A DNA stretch of 64,000 nucleotides, taken from an uncultured Phascolarctobacterium sp. Lineage in GTDB: Bacteria; Bacillota; Negativicutes; Acidaminococcales; Acidaminococcaceae. The notes under the pieces were generated by a model. It saw nothing but the letters and a program-made list of their open reading frames with translations. It was not told the origin of the DNA and ran no database searches. Location: positions 124,001 through 188,000 of the forward strand of contig CAAEPE010000009.1 in assembly GCA_900757795.1 (NCBI GenBank), written 5' to 3'. The position numbers were made by a program, and so were the translations under genes. This document shows positions 48,519-56,964 of this stretch, piece by piece. The stretch's first letter is position 1. Each line of letters starts with the position of its first letter.

Positions 48519-49181
48519 ATGCTTATTGATAATGATTTTCGATATCCTGCCATGCTGCGTTTGCAGGACAAGCAGTGTGTAATTGTAGGCGGCGGGCAGG
48601 TAGCGGCGCGCAAATTGGCAACTCTTTGCCAGGCAGGCGCTAAAGTTACGGTTATTGCACCGCAATTTTGTGCCTTGCTTTTGGAAAAAGCGCGGCAATT
48701 TTCCTGCACGCTTATCCAAGAACCTTACAAAAAAGATTTTTTGCAAAACGCTTTTATTGTAATTGCTGCCACGGATAATGCCGAGATAAACAGACAGATA
48801 ACAGAAGCTGCGCCCTGTCTCTGCAACAATATTACAGAACCGGAGCTAAGCAATTTTACTGTACCGGCATCATTTAGAGAAGGAAATATTTCTGTAGCCT
48901 TAGCAACCGGTGGTATGCCTGCCTTCACCCGCATTTTAAAACAGCGGCTGCAACAGGTTATCACTCCGGAAATCGCAGATTTTAATGAGTTTTTGCACCA
49001 GCAGCGTTTAATCGTACAGCAAATTTACTCCACACCCGAACAACGCACTACTTTTTGGCGGCAAACACTCACTGACCATATAGTAAATCTAGCAGCAGCA
49101 GGCAACGCTGCTCAAGCAAAGGAGAACATCTTAGATGCAATTAGCAGTTTTAGGACTCAATCACAAAACAGCTCCCGTTGA
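48519..49181 (+). CDS. Precorrin-2 dehydrogenase / siroheme synthase N-terminal type
   Basis: A 220-residue protein. N-terminal NAD-binding VIVGGGQVAARKLATLCQAG with the family's DNDFRYPAMLRLQ lead, then NNITEPELSNFTVPASFREG and ATGGMPAFTRILKQRL, as in Met8/SirC and the N-terminal half of CysG. It oxidises precorrin-2 to sirohydrochlorin; iron insertion is possible in some relatives. First gene of the tetrapyrrole operon, overlapping hemA by 47 bases. ATG with an AAAGGTAA site. Confidence 0.88.
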   Translation: MLIDNDFRYPAMLRLQDKQCVIVGGGQVAARKLATLCQAGAKVTVIAPQFCALLLEKARQFSCTLIQEPYKKDFLQNAFIVIAATDNAEINRQITEAAPCLCNNITEPELSNFTVPASFREGNISVALATGGMPAFTRILKQRLQQVITPEIADFNEFLHQQRLIVQQIYSTPEQRTTFWRQTLTDHIVNLAAAGNAAQAKENILDAISSFRTQSQNSSR

Positions 49182-50439
49182 GATCCGTGAACGATTTAAT
49201 TTCAATAATGATAGAGTGGCTAGTATTTTGCGCCGTCTGCGCAATTACGACAATATTCCCGAGGCCATGCTCCTGTCTACCTGTAACCGCACAGAGCTGT
49301 ATCTGGTGCTGGAAAATCCTCACGAAGCCATTCCTTTTGTGAAGCGCCTAATTGAGCATTTGGCTGGTAAAAATTATAAGGGTGAATATTTTTATAATTT
49401 AACGGGAACCTTATGCGTACAGCATCTTTTCCGCGTTGCTTCCAGTCTTGATTCCTTAATTATTGGCGAAGGACAAATTTTAAGCCAAATCAAAAACGCT
49501 TATCAAATTGCCCGCGTTAACAACATGACGGACACAATTTTAAATACCTTAATGAATCGTGCTATCGCCGTCGGCAAGCGCGTGCGTACAGAAACCAAAA
49601 TTGCTTACAGCAGCGTATCAGTTTCCAGCGCCGCAGTAGATTTAGCCATTGAAATTTTAGGCGATTTAACCGCCGCCAATATTTTGGTAGTCGGCGCAGG
49701 TCACATGAGTGAATTAACGGCGCGTCATTTGATTGATAAGGGTGCTAAGACAATTTTTGTCAGCAACCGCAATTTTGACCACGCGCAAGAGCTGGCAGAT
49801 AAATTTAATGGCACCGCTATTCCCTATCAAGCTATGTTTAAGCAAGCGGCGCAGGCTGATATTATTATTACTTCCACAGGTGCGCCTCATTATGTTTTGA
49901 CTGCGGAAAATCTTGGTCCCCTGCTGCCCCAGCGTCACGGCCGCCCGCTGATTTTAATAGATATTGCAGTTCCTCGTGACGTAGACCCGGCGCTCAACAA
50001 TATGCAGGGAGTTACCGTTTATAATATTGATGATTTAGAAAATGTGGTTGACGTAAATAAAAATTTCCGTACCCACGAAGCAAAGGTTGCCGAGCAAATT
50101 ATCAATGAAGAAATTGAAGCGCTCAAGGAACGGCTGCGTTACTACACCATGCGTCCCGTAATGGTACAGCTGCACGATAAAATGAATTTTCTGCGGCAAA
50201 AAGTACTCAAAAAAGCTTTCGTTAAGCTGCCTGAGCTGACAGAAGAACAACGCCGTATTATTGATTTAATGACGCAAAGATTGGAGCATAAATTTCTGCG
50301 CGAGCCTATGAAAGCTATGAACGCCGTAGCCGGTACCCCCGAAGAAGAACGCTACAAACACATGATAAGTGAATTATTCTTACTAAATGAAAGCGGAGAG
50401 GAGTTTGGTGATGAAAGCCGTATTGAAGATTGGGACTAG
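49135..50439 (+). CDS. hemA: Glutamyl-tRNA reductase
   Basis: A 434-residue enzyme that reduces glutamyl-tRNA(Glu) to glutamate-1-semialdehyde with NADPH. LGLNHKTAPVEIRER starts the protein; the catalytic Cys50 lies in LLSTCNRTELY; GEGQILSQIKNAYQIA, the NADPH fold LVVGAGHMSELTARH and the C-terminal dimerisation helix follow. Start ATG is inside the preceding gene with AAAGGAGAAC upstream. Its end overlaps hemC by 29 bases. Confidence 0.95.
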   Translation: MQLAVLGLNHKTAPVEIRERFNFNNDRVASILRRLRNYDNIPEAMLLSTCNRTELYLVLENPHEAIPFVKRLIEHLAGKNYKGEYFYNLTGTLCVQHLFRVASSLDSLIIGEGQILSQIKNAYQIARVNNMTDTILNTLMNRAIAVGKRVRTETKIAYSSVSVSSAAVDLAIEILGDLTAANILVVGAGHMSELTARHLIDKGAKTIFVSNRNFDHAQELADKFNGTAIPYQAMFKQAAQADIIITSTGAPHYVLTAENLGPLLPQRHGRPLILIDIAVPRDVDPALNNMQGVTVYNIDDLENVVDVNKNFRTHEAKVAEQIINEEIEALKERLRYYTMRPVMVQLHDKMNFLRQKVLKKAFVKLPELTEEQRRIIDLMTQRLEHKFLREPMKAMNAVAGTPEEERYKHMISELFLLNESGEEFGDESRIEDWD

Positions 50440-51331
50440 ACAAAGTCTTTTAGCCCTGTGGCAGAGCAATTATATTGCAGCCTGCCTGCGCAAGCAATAT
50501 CCTGAATGCGAGGTTATTTTAAAAAAAATCGTCACTAAAGGCGACAGGATTCTTGATGTTCCCTTAGCGCAAATTGGCGGCAAGGGATTATTCACCAAAG
50601 AAATTGAAGAAGAATTATTAAGCGGCGAGATTGATTTAGCCGTACACAGCCTAAAGGATATGCCCACGGTGCTGCCCGACGGCTTGTGCCTTACTGTTAT
50701 CACCGCCCGCGCCAACGTAGGCGACGCTTTTGTCAGCAATAAATATGACAGCTTTGCCGAACTGCCCTTAGGCGCCGTTGTAGGCACCAGCAGTTTGCGC
50801 CGTAAAGCGCAGCTTTTAGCAGCACGTCCGGATTTAACTATCCGCGATTTGCGCGGCAATGTAGATACGCGTCTGCGCAAGCTGGACGAAGGACTTTACG
50901 ACGCTGTTATCTTGGCTGCTGCCGGTTTGGAAAGACTTGGTCACGGCGACCGCATCAAAGATATTATTCCCAGTGATGTGTGCCTGCCTGCAGTCGGTCA
51001 GGGCGCTTTAGCAATCGAATGCCGCACTGATAATGCAGAGGTTCGCGCCATGCTGGACTTTTTGAATGATATGCCGACGGTGCAGGCTACCAGCGCAGAA
51101 CGCGCTTTCTTGGGACTTGTGGAAGGCGGCTGTCAAGTGCCTATCGGCGTGCATGCCGACGTTGAAAATGAAAATATTCGTATCGAAGCAATTATTGCTT
51201 CTTTGGACGGCAAAACAGTGCTGCGTGATTGCTTAACCGGCTCCGCCGCTGACGCCGTAGCTTTAGGTAAAAAATTGGGTAAAAAAATGCTGGCCAACGG
51301 CGGTCAAGAAATTTTGGCCGCAATTCTTTAA
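50411..51331 (+). CDS. hemC: Porphobilinogen deaminase (hydroxymethylbilane synthase)
   Basis: A 306-residue enzyme joining four porphobilinogens into hydroxymethylbilane. KIGTRQSLLALWQSN, DLAVHSLKDMPTVLP, VGTSSLRRKAQLLA, LRGNVDTRLRKL are all present, and the Cys that carries the dipyrromethane cofactor is in VEGGCQVPIGVH. The frame opens earlier, but GAGAGGAG sets ATG 50411. Coupled to hemA by overlap. Confidence 0.95.
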   Translation: MKAVLKIGTRQSLLALWQSNYIAACLRKQYPECEVILKKIVTKGDRILDVPLAQIGGKGLFTKEIEEELLSGEIDLAVHSLKDMPTVLPDGLCLTVITARANVGDAFVSNKYDSFAELPLGAVVGTSSLRRKAQLLAARPDLTIRDLRGNVDTRLRKLDEGLYDAVILAAAGLERLGHGDRIKDIIPSDVCLPAVGQGALAIECRTDNAEVRAMLDFLNDMPTVQATSAERAFLGLVEGGCQVPIGVHADVENENIRIEAIIASLDGKTVLRDCLTGSAADAVALGKKLGKKMLANGGQEILAAIL

Positions 51332-51344
51332 GGAGTGTGACATA

Positions 51345-52862
51345 ATGACTAAACAGGGTAAAGTATATTTAATAGGCGCAGGCCCCGGCGATCCGGGACT
51401 TTTAGGATTAAAAGCGAAAGAATGCTTGGAAACAGCCGACGCTGTGGTTTATGACCGTTTAGCCGATCCGCGTATTTTGGCTTTTGCCCGCAAGGACGCA
51501 GAAATGGTTTACGTTGGCAAGGCCAGCGCTAATCACACCATGCGCCAGCCGGATATCAACAAGCTTTTAGTAAAATTGGCGCAAGAAGGCAAAACCGTTG
51601 CTCGTTTAAAGGGCGGCGATCCCTTTGTTTTCGGCCGCGGCGGCGAAGAAGCTATCGAGCTTTTGGAAGCAGGCCAGCCCTTTGAATTTGTTCCCGGCGT
51701 TACCAGCGCCATTGCCGTAGCGGAATATGCAGGCATTCCTGTTACTCACCGTCATGTGGCAACCTCTTTTGCCGTTATTACCGGCCACGAGGATCCTACC
51801 AAAGGCGCGTCCACCATTAACTGGAAAGGTTTGGCTACCGCCGTGGACACCTTGGTTTTCTTGATGGGTGTAGAAAATATCGAAAAAATCAGCAGCCAGC
51901 TTATCGCTAACGGACGCAGCGCCGATTGCCCCGCAGCCGTTATCCGCTGGGGTACTCATCCGGAGCAGCGCACCTTAGTTACCACTCTTGGCAACGCTGC
52001 CGCTGATGTTAAAGCCAACAATTTAAAACCGCCTGCCATCTTCTTGGTTGGCGAAGTTGTTAAACTGCGCGAGCAGCTGCAATGGTTTGATAATAAACCG
52101 CTTTTCGGTCAAACGATTATCGTTACCCGCGCCCGCGCGCAAGCCAGCGATTTGACGAAAAAGCTGGAAGCCTTAGGCGCAAAGGTTATTGAAGTACCTG
52201 CCATTAAAATCGTGCCCGCAGCAGATTATGCGCCGCTGGATGCAGCTGTGCAAGCTTTGTCCGAATACAAATGGTTAGTATTCACCAGCGCCAACGGCGT
52301 AGAATATTTCTTTGAGCGCCTGCTTTTGGCAGGCAAGGACGCCCGCGCTTTGGCTGGCGTAAAACTGGCGGCTATCGGCAGCGCAACTGCTGACGCGCTG
52401 TCCAAACACGGTCTGACCGCTGATTTAGTTCCCTCCGCTTACAAAGCAGAAGAACTGGCAGAAGCTTTGGCTGATAAAATTTCTGCCGGCGATAAAATCC
52501 TTATTGCCCGCGCCAAGGTTGCCCGCGAAGTTCTGCCCGAAGCTCTGCGCAAAATCGGCGCTGAGGTCAATGTAGTTACCGCTTATGAAACTGTGGCTGA
52601 CTGCGAAAACAAAGAGGAGCTTTTGCAGGCTTTAACTGACGGCAGCGCCAGTGTTGTTACTTTCACCAGTTCCTCCACCGTTACCAATCTGCTGCAAGTG
52701 CTGGGCGAGCAAAAAGATTTGCTGCAAAAAGCTACGCTGGCAGCAATCGGCCCCATCACCGCCGAAACCATGCGCAAACATGGCTTACCCCCCGCTGTAG
52801 AAGCAGAAAAATATACTATTGATGGTTTAATTGAAGCAATCCGAAAATATTTTAATAAATAA
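51345..52862 (+). CDS. cobA-hemD: Uroporphyrinogen-III C-methyltransferase / synthase fusion
   Basis: A 505-residue bifunctional enzyme. Residues 1-245 are the SAM-dependent methyltransferase CobA (VYLIGAGPGDPGLLGLKA, RLKGGDPFVFGRGGEEA, FLMGVENIEKIS), giving precorrin-2. Residues 255-505 are uroporphyrinogen-III synthase HemD (VTRARAQASDLTKKLEALGA, FTSANGVEYFFER, TFTSSSTVTNLL). The fusion is common in Firmicutes. Together with the first operon gene it leads from hydroxymethylbilane to sirohydrochlorin. Confidence 0.95.
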   Translation: MTKQGKVYLIGAGPGDPGLLGLKAKECLETADAVVYDRLADPRILAFARKDAEMVYVGKASANHTMRQPDINKLLVKLAQEGKTVARLKGGDPFVFGRGGEEAIELLEAGQPFEFVPGVTSAIAVAEYAGIPVTHRHVATSFAVITGHEDPTKGASTINWKGLATAVDTLVFLMGVENIEKISSQLIANGRSADCPAAVIRWGTHPEQRTLVTTLGNAAADVKANNLKPPAIFLVGEVVKLREQLQWFDNKPLFGQTIIVTRARAQASDLTKKLEALGAKVIEVPAIKIVPAADYAPLDAAVQALSEYKWLVFTSANGVEYFFERLLLAGKDARALAGVKLAAIGSATADALSKHGLTADLVPSAYKAEELAEALADKISAGDKILIARAKVAREVLPEALRKIGAEVNVVTAYETVADCENKEELLQALTDGSASVVTFTSSSTVTNLLQVLGEQKDLLQKATLAAIGPITAETMRKHGLPPAVEAEKYTIDGLIEAIRKYFNK

Positions 52863-52876
52863 AGGAGTCTTGTAAA

Positions 52877-53857
52877 ATGTCTACCGGTTTTCCTATTTAT
52901 CGTCCCCGCCGCACACGCGCTACGGAAAATCTGCGCGCTATGATTCGCGAAACAGAATTATCTGTCAAGGATTTAATTTATCCTATTTTTGTCGTTCCCG
53001 GCACTAATGTGAAAAATGAAATCGAATCTCTGCCCGGTAACTACCACTGGTCCATCGACCGCTTGCCCGAATGTATGGACGAGGTTGCCGCTCTTGGTAT
53101 TCCCGCAGTAATTTTATTCGGCGTTCCCTCTTATAAAGACGCCGTAGGCAGCAGCGCTTGGGATATGAACGAGCCTGTGCAATTAGCCTGCAAACTCATC
53201 AAAGAAAAATATCCTGAAATCGTTATCGTTACCGACGTATGTATGTGCGAATGCACCAGCCACGGCCACTGCGGCGTACTGGAAAACGGCTGCACCGTCA
53301 ACAACGACGAAACTCTGCCGCTTTTGGCAAAGGTTGCCGTTTCTCACTGCCAAGCAGGTGCTGATATTATTGCTCCTTCCAATATGATGGACGGCTATGT
53401 AAAAGCCATCCGCGAAGCATTGGACGCCAACGGCTTCAATAACATTCCTATTATGGCTTACTCCGCTAAATTTGCTTCCGCTTATTACGGCCCCTTCCGC
53501 GCCGCAGCAGATTCCACCCCCTCTGCCGGCGATCGTAAAGGCTACCAAATGGATCCCGCCAACAGCGACGAAGCTCTGCGCGAGGTAGCGTTGGATATTG
53601 AAGAAGGCGCTGATATTGTTATGGTTAAACCGGCGCTGGCATTTTTGGATATTGTGCAGCGCGTTCACGAAACCTTTAACCGCCCCTTGTGCGTATATAA
53701 CGTCAGCGGCGAATATGCCATGATTAAAGCAGCGGCTGAAAAAGGCTGGATTGACGAAAAGCGTATCGTTATGGAAACTATGCTGGGCTTTAAACGCGCC
53801 GGTGCCAAAATGATTATTACTTACTACGCACTGGACGTAGCTAGATGGCTGAAATAA
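52877..53857 (+). CDS. hemB: Porphobilinogen synthase, zinc type
   Basis: A 326-residue enzyme condensing two 5-aminolevulinates. The Cys-rich zinc site TDVCMCECTSHGHCGVLENG shows the Zn-dependent form. Schiff-base lysines are in MAYSAKFASAYYGPF and IVMVKPALAFLDIV. Ribosome site AAAGGAG. 14 bases after cobA-hemD. Confidence 0.95.
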   Translation: MSTGFPIYRPRRTRATENLRAMIRETELSVKDLIYPIFVVPGTNVKNEIESLPGNYHWSIDRLPECMDEVAALGIPAVILFGVPSYKDAVGSSAWDMNEPVQLACKLIKEKYPEIVIVTDVCMCECTSHGHCGVLENGCTVNNDETLPLLAKVAVSHCQAGADIIAPSNMMDGYVKAIREALDANGFNNIPIMAYSAKFASAYYGPFRAAADSTPSAGDRKGYQMDPANSDEALREVALDIEEGADIVMVKPALAFLDIVQRVHETFNRPLCVYNVSGEYAMIKAAAEKGWIDEKRIVMETMLGFKRAGAKMIITYYALDVARWLK

Positions 53858-53890
53858 AATTCTGCTGTAAAGGCTGAAAGGAATTTAATT

Positions 53891-55198
53891 ATGAATCATA
53901 CAAAATCTACTGCCGCTTTTGAGGAAGCAAGACAATATATTCCCGGCGGCGTCAACAGCCCTGTACGCTCCTTCCGCAGCGTCGGCGGCGTGCCTCCCTT
54001 TATCTCCGGCGGCAAGGGCAGCAAAATTTATGATATTGACGGCAACGAATATATCGACTATGTTTTAAGCTACGGCCCTCTCCTGATGGGTCACGTGCCC
54101 GACTGCGTAACAGAAGCTATCAAAGCCGCTGCCGAAAAAGGCACCTCTTACGGCGCGCCTACCTTGGCAGAAACCGAACTGGCAAAATTAGTCTGTCGTT
54201 TAGTGCCTTCTATGGAGCAAGTGCGCATGGTCAACAGCGGTACCGAAGCAACCATGAGTGCATTGCGTCTTGCCCGCGCTTATACCGGACGCGACTGCAT
54301 TGTAAAATTTATTGGCTGCTACCACGGCCATCACGACAGTCTGCTGGTAAAAGCAGGCAGCGGCGCTACCACCTTTGGCGTACCTGACAGCCCCGGCGTT
54401 CCCAAAGCTGTCGCTGCTACCACAATTACCGTTCCTTTTAACGATTTACCTGCTTTGGAAAAAGTTTTTGCCGAGCGCGGTGACGAAATTGCGGCGGTAA
54501 TTATGGAGCCAACTCCCGGCAATATGGGTTTAGTTCTGCCGCAGGAAGGTTATTTGACCGCTATCCGCAATTTGACTAAAAAATACGGCGCTTTGCTTAT
54601 CTGCGACGAGGTAATGAGCGGCTTCCGCAGCGCGCAGGGCGGCAGTCAATCCCTCTACGATATTGACCCCGACATCACCTGCTTAGGCAAGGTAATCGGC
54701 GGCGGTCTGCCGGTTGCTGCTTACGGCGGCAAGCGCGAAATTATGCAGGAGGTTTCTCCCGCCGGCCCCATGTATCAAGCCGGCACTTTAAGCGGCAATC
54801 CGCTGGCTATGGCAGCAGGCATTGCAGCGCTTAATTATATGGAAGCAAATAAGGTCTGCGAAAAACTGGAAAGCATGACCGCCATTTTAACCGGCGGTTT
54901 GGAGCGTGCAGCAGCCAAAGCAGGCGTGCCCGTACAAGTACACCGTTTAGGCAGCATGTTTACCGTATTTTTCAATGATAAGCCTGTAACCGATTATGAC
55001 AGCGCCGCTGCCAGCGATTTGGAAGCTTTCAAAATTTATTTCCATTCCATGCTGGAGCAAGGCATCTATCTGCCGCCCAGCCAGTTTGAAACCAATTTCT
55101 TATCCCTGGCTCACACTCCGGAGGATATCCAAAAAACTATCGACGCAGCAGCCGTTGCCTTTGCCAAGGTTGCTCAAGCGCGTGGATACAAAGCATAA
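53891..55198 (+). CDS. hemL: Glutamate-1-semialdehyde 2,1-aminomutase
   Basis: A 435-residue PLP enzyme making 5-aminolevulinate. RQYIPGGVNSPVRSFRSVGG leads, then MVNSGTEATMSALRLAR, FIGCYHGHHDSLLVKAGSG, LICDEVMSGFR and the PLP Lys in CLGKVIGGGLPVAAYGG. Last gene of the operon. No hemE, hemN or later haem genes follow here, so this operon by itself supports uroporphyrinogen III, siroheme and corrinoid precursors. Confidence 0.95.
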   Translation: MNHTKSTAAFEEARQYIPGGVNSPVRSFRSVGGVPPFISGGKGSKIYDIDGNEYIDYVLSYGPLLMGHVPDCVTEAIKAAAEKGTSYGAPTLAETELAKLVCRLVPSMEQVRMVNSGTEATMSALRLARAYTGRDCIVKFIGCYHGHHDSLLVKAGSGATTFGVPDSPGVPKAVAATTITVPFNDLPALEKVFAERGDEIAAVIMEPTPGNMGLVLPQEGYLTAIRNLTKKYGALLICDEVMSGFRSAQGGSQSLYDIDPDITCLGKVIGGGLPVAAYGGKREIMQEVSPAGPMYQAGTLSGNPLAMAAGIAALNYMEANKVCEKLESMTAILTGGLERAAAKAGVPVQVHRLGSMFTVFFNDKPVTDYDSAAASDLEAFKIYFHSMLEQGIYLPPSQFETNFLSLAHTPEDIQKTIDAAAVAFAKVAQARGYKA

Positions 55199-55228
55199 GC
55201 ACTACAACAAAACTAAATATAAAAAATT

Positions 55229-55281
55229 AAGATCTGTTCTAGGCTAAAGTTTTAAACCTTGGCTGAAGAACAGATCTTTTT
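55229..55281 (+). terminator. Terminator of the tetrapyrrole operon
   Basis: Arms AAGATCTGTTCT and AGAACAGATCTT with an internal AAGTTTTAAACCTT section, followed by five T. Confidence 0.85.
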
Positions 55282-55295
55282 GCATAATAAAGTTT

Positions 55296-55388
55296 TGTGG
55301 ATAAGTCCATACTTGTACCCACAAAAATATGAACTTATCCACAGTTTTCCGTAAAAGTTATCCACAATGTGCATAACTTCGTGAATAA
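55296..55388. promoter_or_regulatory. DnaA-box cluster
   Basis: Four boxes match TTATNCACA within 81 bases: TGTGGATAA (55296-55304, minus), TTATCCACA (55335-55343 and 55358-55366, plus) and TGTGCATAA (55368-55376, minus). A fifth, CGTGAATAA (55380-55388, minus), has one mismatch. They sit between the convergent hemL and tatD genes, with no dnaA gene in the window. They should bind DnaA; whether as a titration, reactivation or initiation site is open. Confidence 0.8.
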
Positions 55389-55428
55389 ACTTTCTTGAGT
55401 AAAATGTTCCAAAACCAAATACATCTAC

Positions 55429-55461
55429 AAAAAAAGGACTACCGTTCAAGGCAGTCCTTTT
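55429..55461 (-). terminator. Terminator of the rsmI-metG-tatD run
   Basis: Minus-strand hairpin with AAAAGGACT / AGTCCTTTT arms followed by a run of seven T, 25 bases past the tatD stop. Confidence 0.8.
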
Positions 55462-55485
55462 CACTGTCAATTTTATGTTTTAACG

Positions 55486-56265
55486 CTATTTTATCTTCCA
55501 AAACAGCCTTTTTGTATTCGCCGCGCTCAGCGCTGCCAGCTCGTCAAAATCCATGCCTAAAACCTCCGCCGCATTGCGCGCCGTATATTCCACATAGCCG
55601 GGATTATTGCGCTTGCCGCGGAACGGCACCGGCGTCAGATACGGGCAGTCCGTTTCCAGCAGCAGCAAATCCTTAGGAATGTACTGCATAACCTCGCGCA
55701 CCTTTTGCGCGTTTTTATAAGTAGATGTGCCGCCGAATCCAAAGTAATATCCCCGTTTAGCCAATTCCTTAGCCATTTCCAAACTGCCGCTAAAGCAATG
55801 GAACACAGACTGCACTCCCTTAACCTCTTTTTGAAAAAGCTCCAGCATATCGCCGTGCGCATCGCGGTCATGAATAATTATAGGCAAATTAAATTGCTTT
55901 GCTAAATCAATCTGCTCTAAAAAAATACGCTTTTGTACTTCTTTAGGTTCGTTTTCTTTCCAATAATAGTCAAGACCGATTTCACCAATAGCCACTACCT
56001 TGGGATGCACTGCCCAAGCCGCCAGCTGCTCTAAATAATCGGCGGCAATACCGGTTAAATTCTCCGGATGATAGCCTACTGCGGCATAAATAAAAGTATA
56101 TTTTTCTGCCAGCGCTACTGCTTTCGCCGAGCTTTGCGCATCACAGCCGGCATTGATAACGCCGTCTAAATCTTCTTGCAGCTGCAAAATAAGCTGCTCG
56201 CGGTCACCGTCAAAGGCTTCATCATCTAAATGTGCGTGGGAATCCCATAAACCTGTTCTGCTCAT
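55486..56265 (-). CDS. tatD: TatD-family metal-dependent hydrolase
   Basis: A 259-residue TIM-barrel hydrolase. The metal ligands are visible in WDSHAHLDDEAFDGD, the Glu in AIGEIGLDYYW, the His in PIIIHDRDAHG and SVFHCFSG, and the Asp in LLLETDCPYLTP. Family members act as deoxyribonucleases or D-aminoacyl-tRNA related enzymes. It follows the DUF3592-like gene by three bases; metG and tatD are neighbours in many Firmicutes. Confidence 0.92.
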   Translation of the reverse strand: MSRTGLWDSHAHLDDEAFDGDREQLILQLQEDLDGVINAGCDAQSSAKAVALAEKYTFIYAAVGYHPENLTGIAADYLEQLAAWAVHPKVVAIGEIGLDYYWKENEPKEVQKRIFLEQIDLAKQFNLPIIIHDRDAHGDMLELFQKEVKGVQSVFHCFSGSLEMAKELAKRGYYFGFGGTSTYKNAQKVREVMQYIPKDLLLLETDCPYLTPVPFRGKRNNPGYVEYTARNAAEVLGMDFDELAALSAANTKRLFWKIK

Positions 56266-56268
56266 AAT

Positions 56269-56859
56269 TTACCCCATATACATAAACACGTTCAAATAAA
56301 GCTGCAAAAAGAACAGCAAGCTAAAAATAATAAAGCGGGCAATGGCTGCCTTCCGGGAATAATATTCCTCGCCGCGAATGTAAAATTCCGCAGGATTCTG
56401 TTCATTATAAATCAGCTTACGCGGTAAATGCAGCTTATAATTTTTTTCGATATCGTCTGCGTCTTTTTTTCTTGTACCCTTGGCTTCGTTTAATACTTCC
56501 GTATATTCTTGGCCGTTCACCGTGTAGGTAAAAACAGGACACAGCTGGCTGCCGCGGGTCCAGGTTTGCTTATACCCCGTAATTACCGCGCGCACCTCTT
56601 TCGTGCACAGCTTAGCTAAATCGGGAAAATAATTACCGCGCACAGCCTTATACACGCCAAAAAGATAGGTTGCCATAGCCAGCTTAACCGTCCAAGAGAT
56701 AGCTTTGAAAGCATAAAGGCCATAACCATGTACATTTTTTACCAGCCAGTCTGCGGGCAAAAGATAGGGAGCAACACTGCTGATAAATACCAGCAGCATA
56801 CTAACGCCAATCCACACATAAGGCCGCCAGTACAGGCGGGAAAATAATTTTTCGGACAT
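56269..56859 (-). CDS. DUF3592-like membrane protein
   Basis: A 196-residue protein with hydrophobic segments near 14-32, 45-70 and 170-195, and a soluble centre (AVITGYKQTWTRGSQLCPVF, TYTVNGQEYTE and YNEQNPAEFYI) resembling DUF3592, a beta domain of unknown role in inner-membrane proteins. Located between metG and tatD on one transcript. Function unknown. ATG with a TTGGAGCG site. Confidence 0.75.
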   Translation of the reverse strand: MSEKLFSRLYWRPYVWIGVSMLLVFISSVAPYLLPADWLVKNVHGYGLYAFKAISWTVKLAMATYLFGVYKAVRGNYFPDLAKLCTKEVRAVITGYKQTWTRGSQLCPVFTYTVNGQEYTEVLNEAKGTRKKDADDIEKNYKLHLPRKLIYNEQNPAEFYIRGEEYYSRKAAIARFIIFSLLFFLQLYLNVFMYMG

Positions 56860-56964
56860 TTAATCGCTCCAATCATTAAGCAAAAAGCCAGAAAAGGCGC
56901 TGACCGCGTTCCAAGCAACAGCTTTTGACGGTCAACACCTTCTGATTTTCCTAATTCAAAACTT

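Noticed and set aside
55296..55388. Chromosomal replication origin
   Set aside because: DnaA boxes are present, but flanking genes converge and no origin-linked genes or clear AT-rich unwinding element were seen. Kept only as a DnaA-box cluster.
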